11,644 bases of DNA from CAKTOF01 sp964544345. Lineage in GTDB: Bacteria; Bacillota; Clostridia; Oscillospirales; Oscillospiraceae. Where the stretch lies: contig CAZJBT010000063.1 in assembly GCA_964544345.1 (NCBI GenBank), positions 1-11,644 of the forward strand, written 5' to 3'. The stretch's first letter is position 1, and the number at the start of each line of letters is the position of its first letter. Position numbers and translations under genes: made by a program. Of this stretch, positions 11,637 through 11,644 are shown one piece after another. Under the pieces are notes generated by a model. It did no database searches, was not told where the DNA came from, and worked only from the letters and a program-made list of their open reading frames with translations.

Positions 11637-11644
11637 GATCCTGA

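Noticed and set aside
11294..11644. Open frame running off the right edge
   Set aside because: Most of it is the +1 shadow of the foldase gene, and the rest reads through the hairpin cluster as Arg-rich sequence without a domain.
1..11644. Defence system, toxin-antitoxin pair, phage or insertion sequence
   Set aside because: All supported genes belong to housekeeping or envelope families; no transposase, integrase, nuclease, reverse transcriptase or CRISPR-like spaced repeats were found.

Overview
The window looks like chromosomal core DNA from a GC-rich, Gram-positive anaerobe of the class Clostridia, most likely an Oscillospiraceae/Ruminococcaceae-type gut bacterium. This is inferred from the gene families (DUF5711, DUF1292, a BofC-C-like small protein, a ClpE-type chaperone with a zinc ribbon, an ECF transporter module next to truA), from the strong AGGAGG-type ribosome binding sites and from the codon use. 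No plasmid, phage, transposase, CRISPR or tRNA signature is visible.

Minus strand, 8514 down to 1: a tightly packed run of genes starts with a bifunctional class A penicillin-binding protein (8514-5983). It continues with a class I SAM-dependent methyltransferase (5961-5101), the energizing module of a group II ECF vitamin/metal transporter (ecfA1 5095-4241, ecfA2 4216-3353, ecfT 3359-2553), truA (2544-1777) and a membrane-anchored DUF5711 protein (1790-612). Gaps are 5-24 nt or the genes overlap by 7-14 nt, and no internal terminator is visible, so one operon is likely. After a short gap with its own sigma-A-type promoter comes the 5' part of a ClpE-like AAA+ unfoldase gene, cut by the window edge.

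Plus strand, 8718 to 11510: divergent from the penicillin-binding protein lie a small BofC-C-like secreted or membrane protein (8718-8972) and an acidic DUF1292 protein (9064-9345) with a near-consensus promoter. Nine bases after the DUF1292 stop begins a structured RNA (about 9355-9558) with the architecture of 6S RNA: a 13-bp closing stem, a central bubble with a small hairpin on its 3' side, and a long apical arm. A strong rho-independent terminator follows at 9572-9612. Two sigma-A-like promoters then lead into a membrane-anchored, PrsA-like foldase with tandem parvulin domains (9864-11510). The window ends in a cluster of three hairpins (11516-11636), one of them a perfect 14-bp inverted repeat.

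Taken together the window mixes cell-envelope functions (peptidoglycan synthesis, extracytoplasmic folding), micronutrient uptake, RNA modification and global regulation (6S RNA, Clp proteolysis). I found no convincing new multi-gene system. The points most worth a second look are the 6S RNA apparently riding on the DUF1292 transcript, the Pro-Asp/Glu repeat tail of the penicillin-binding protein, the parvulin duplication, and the terminal hairpin cluster.
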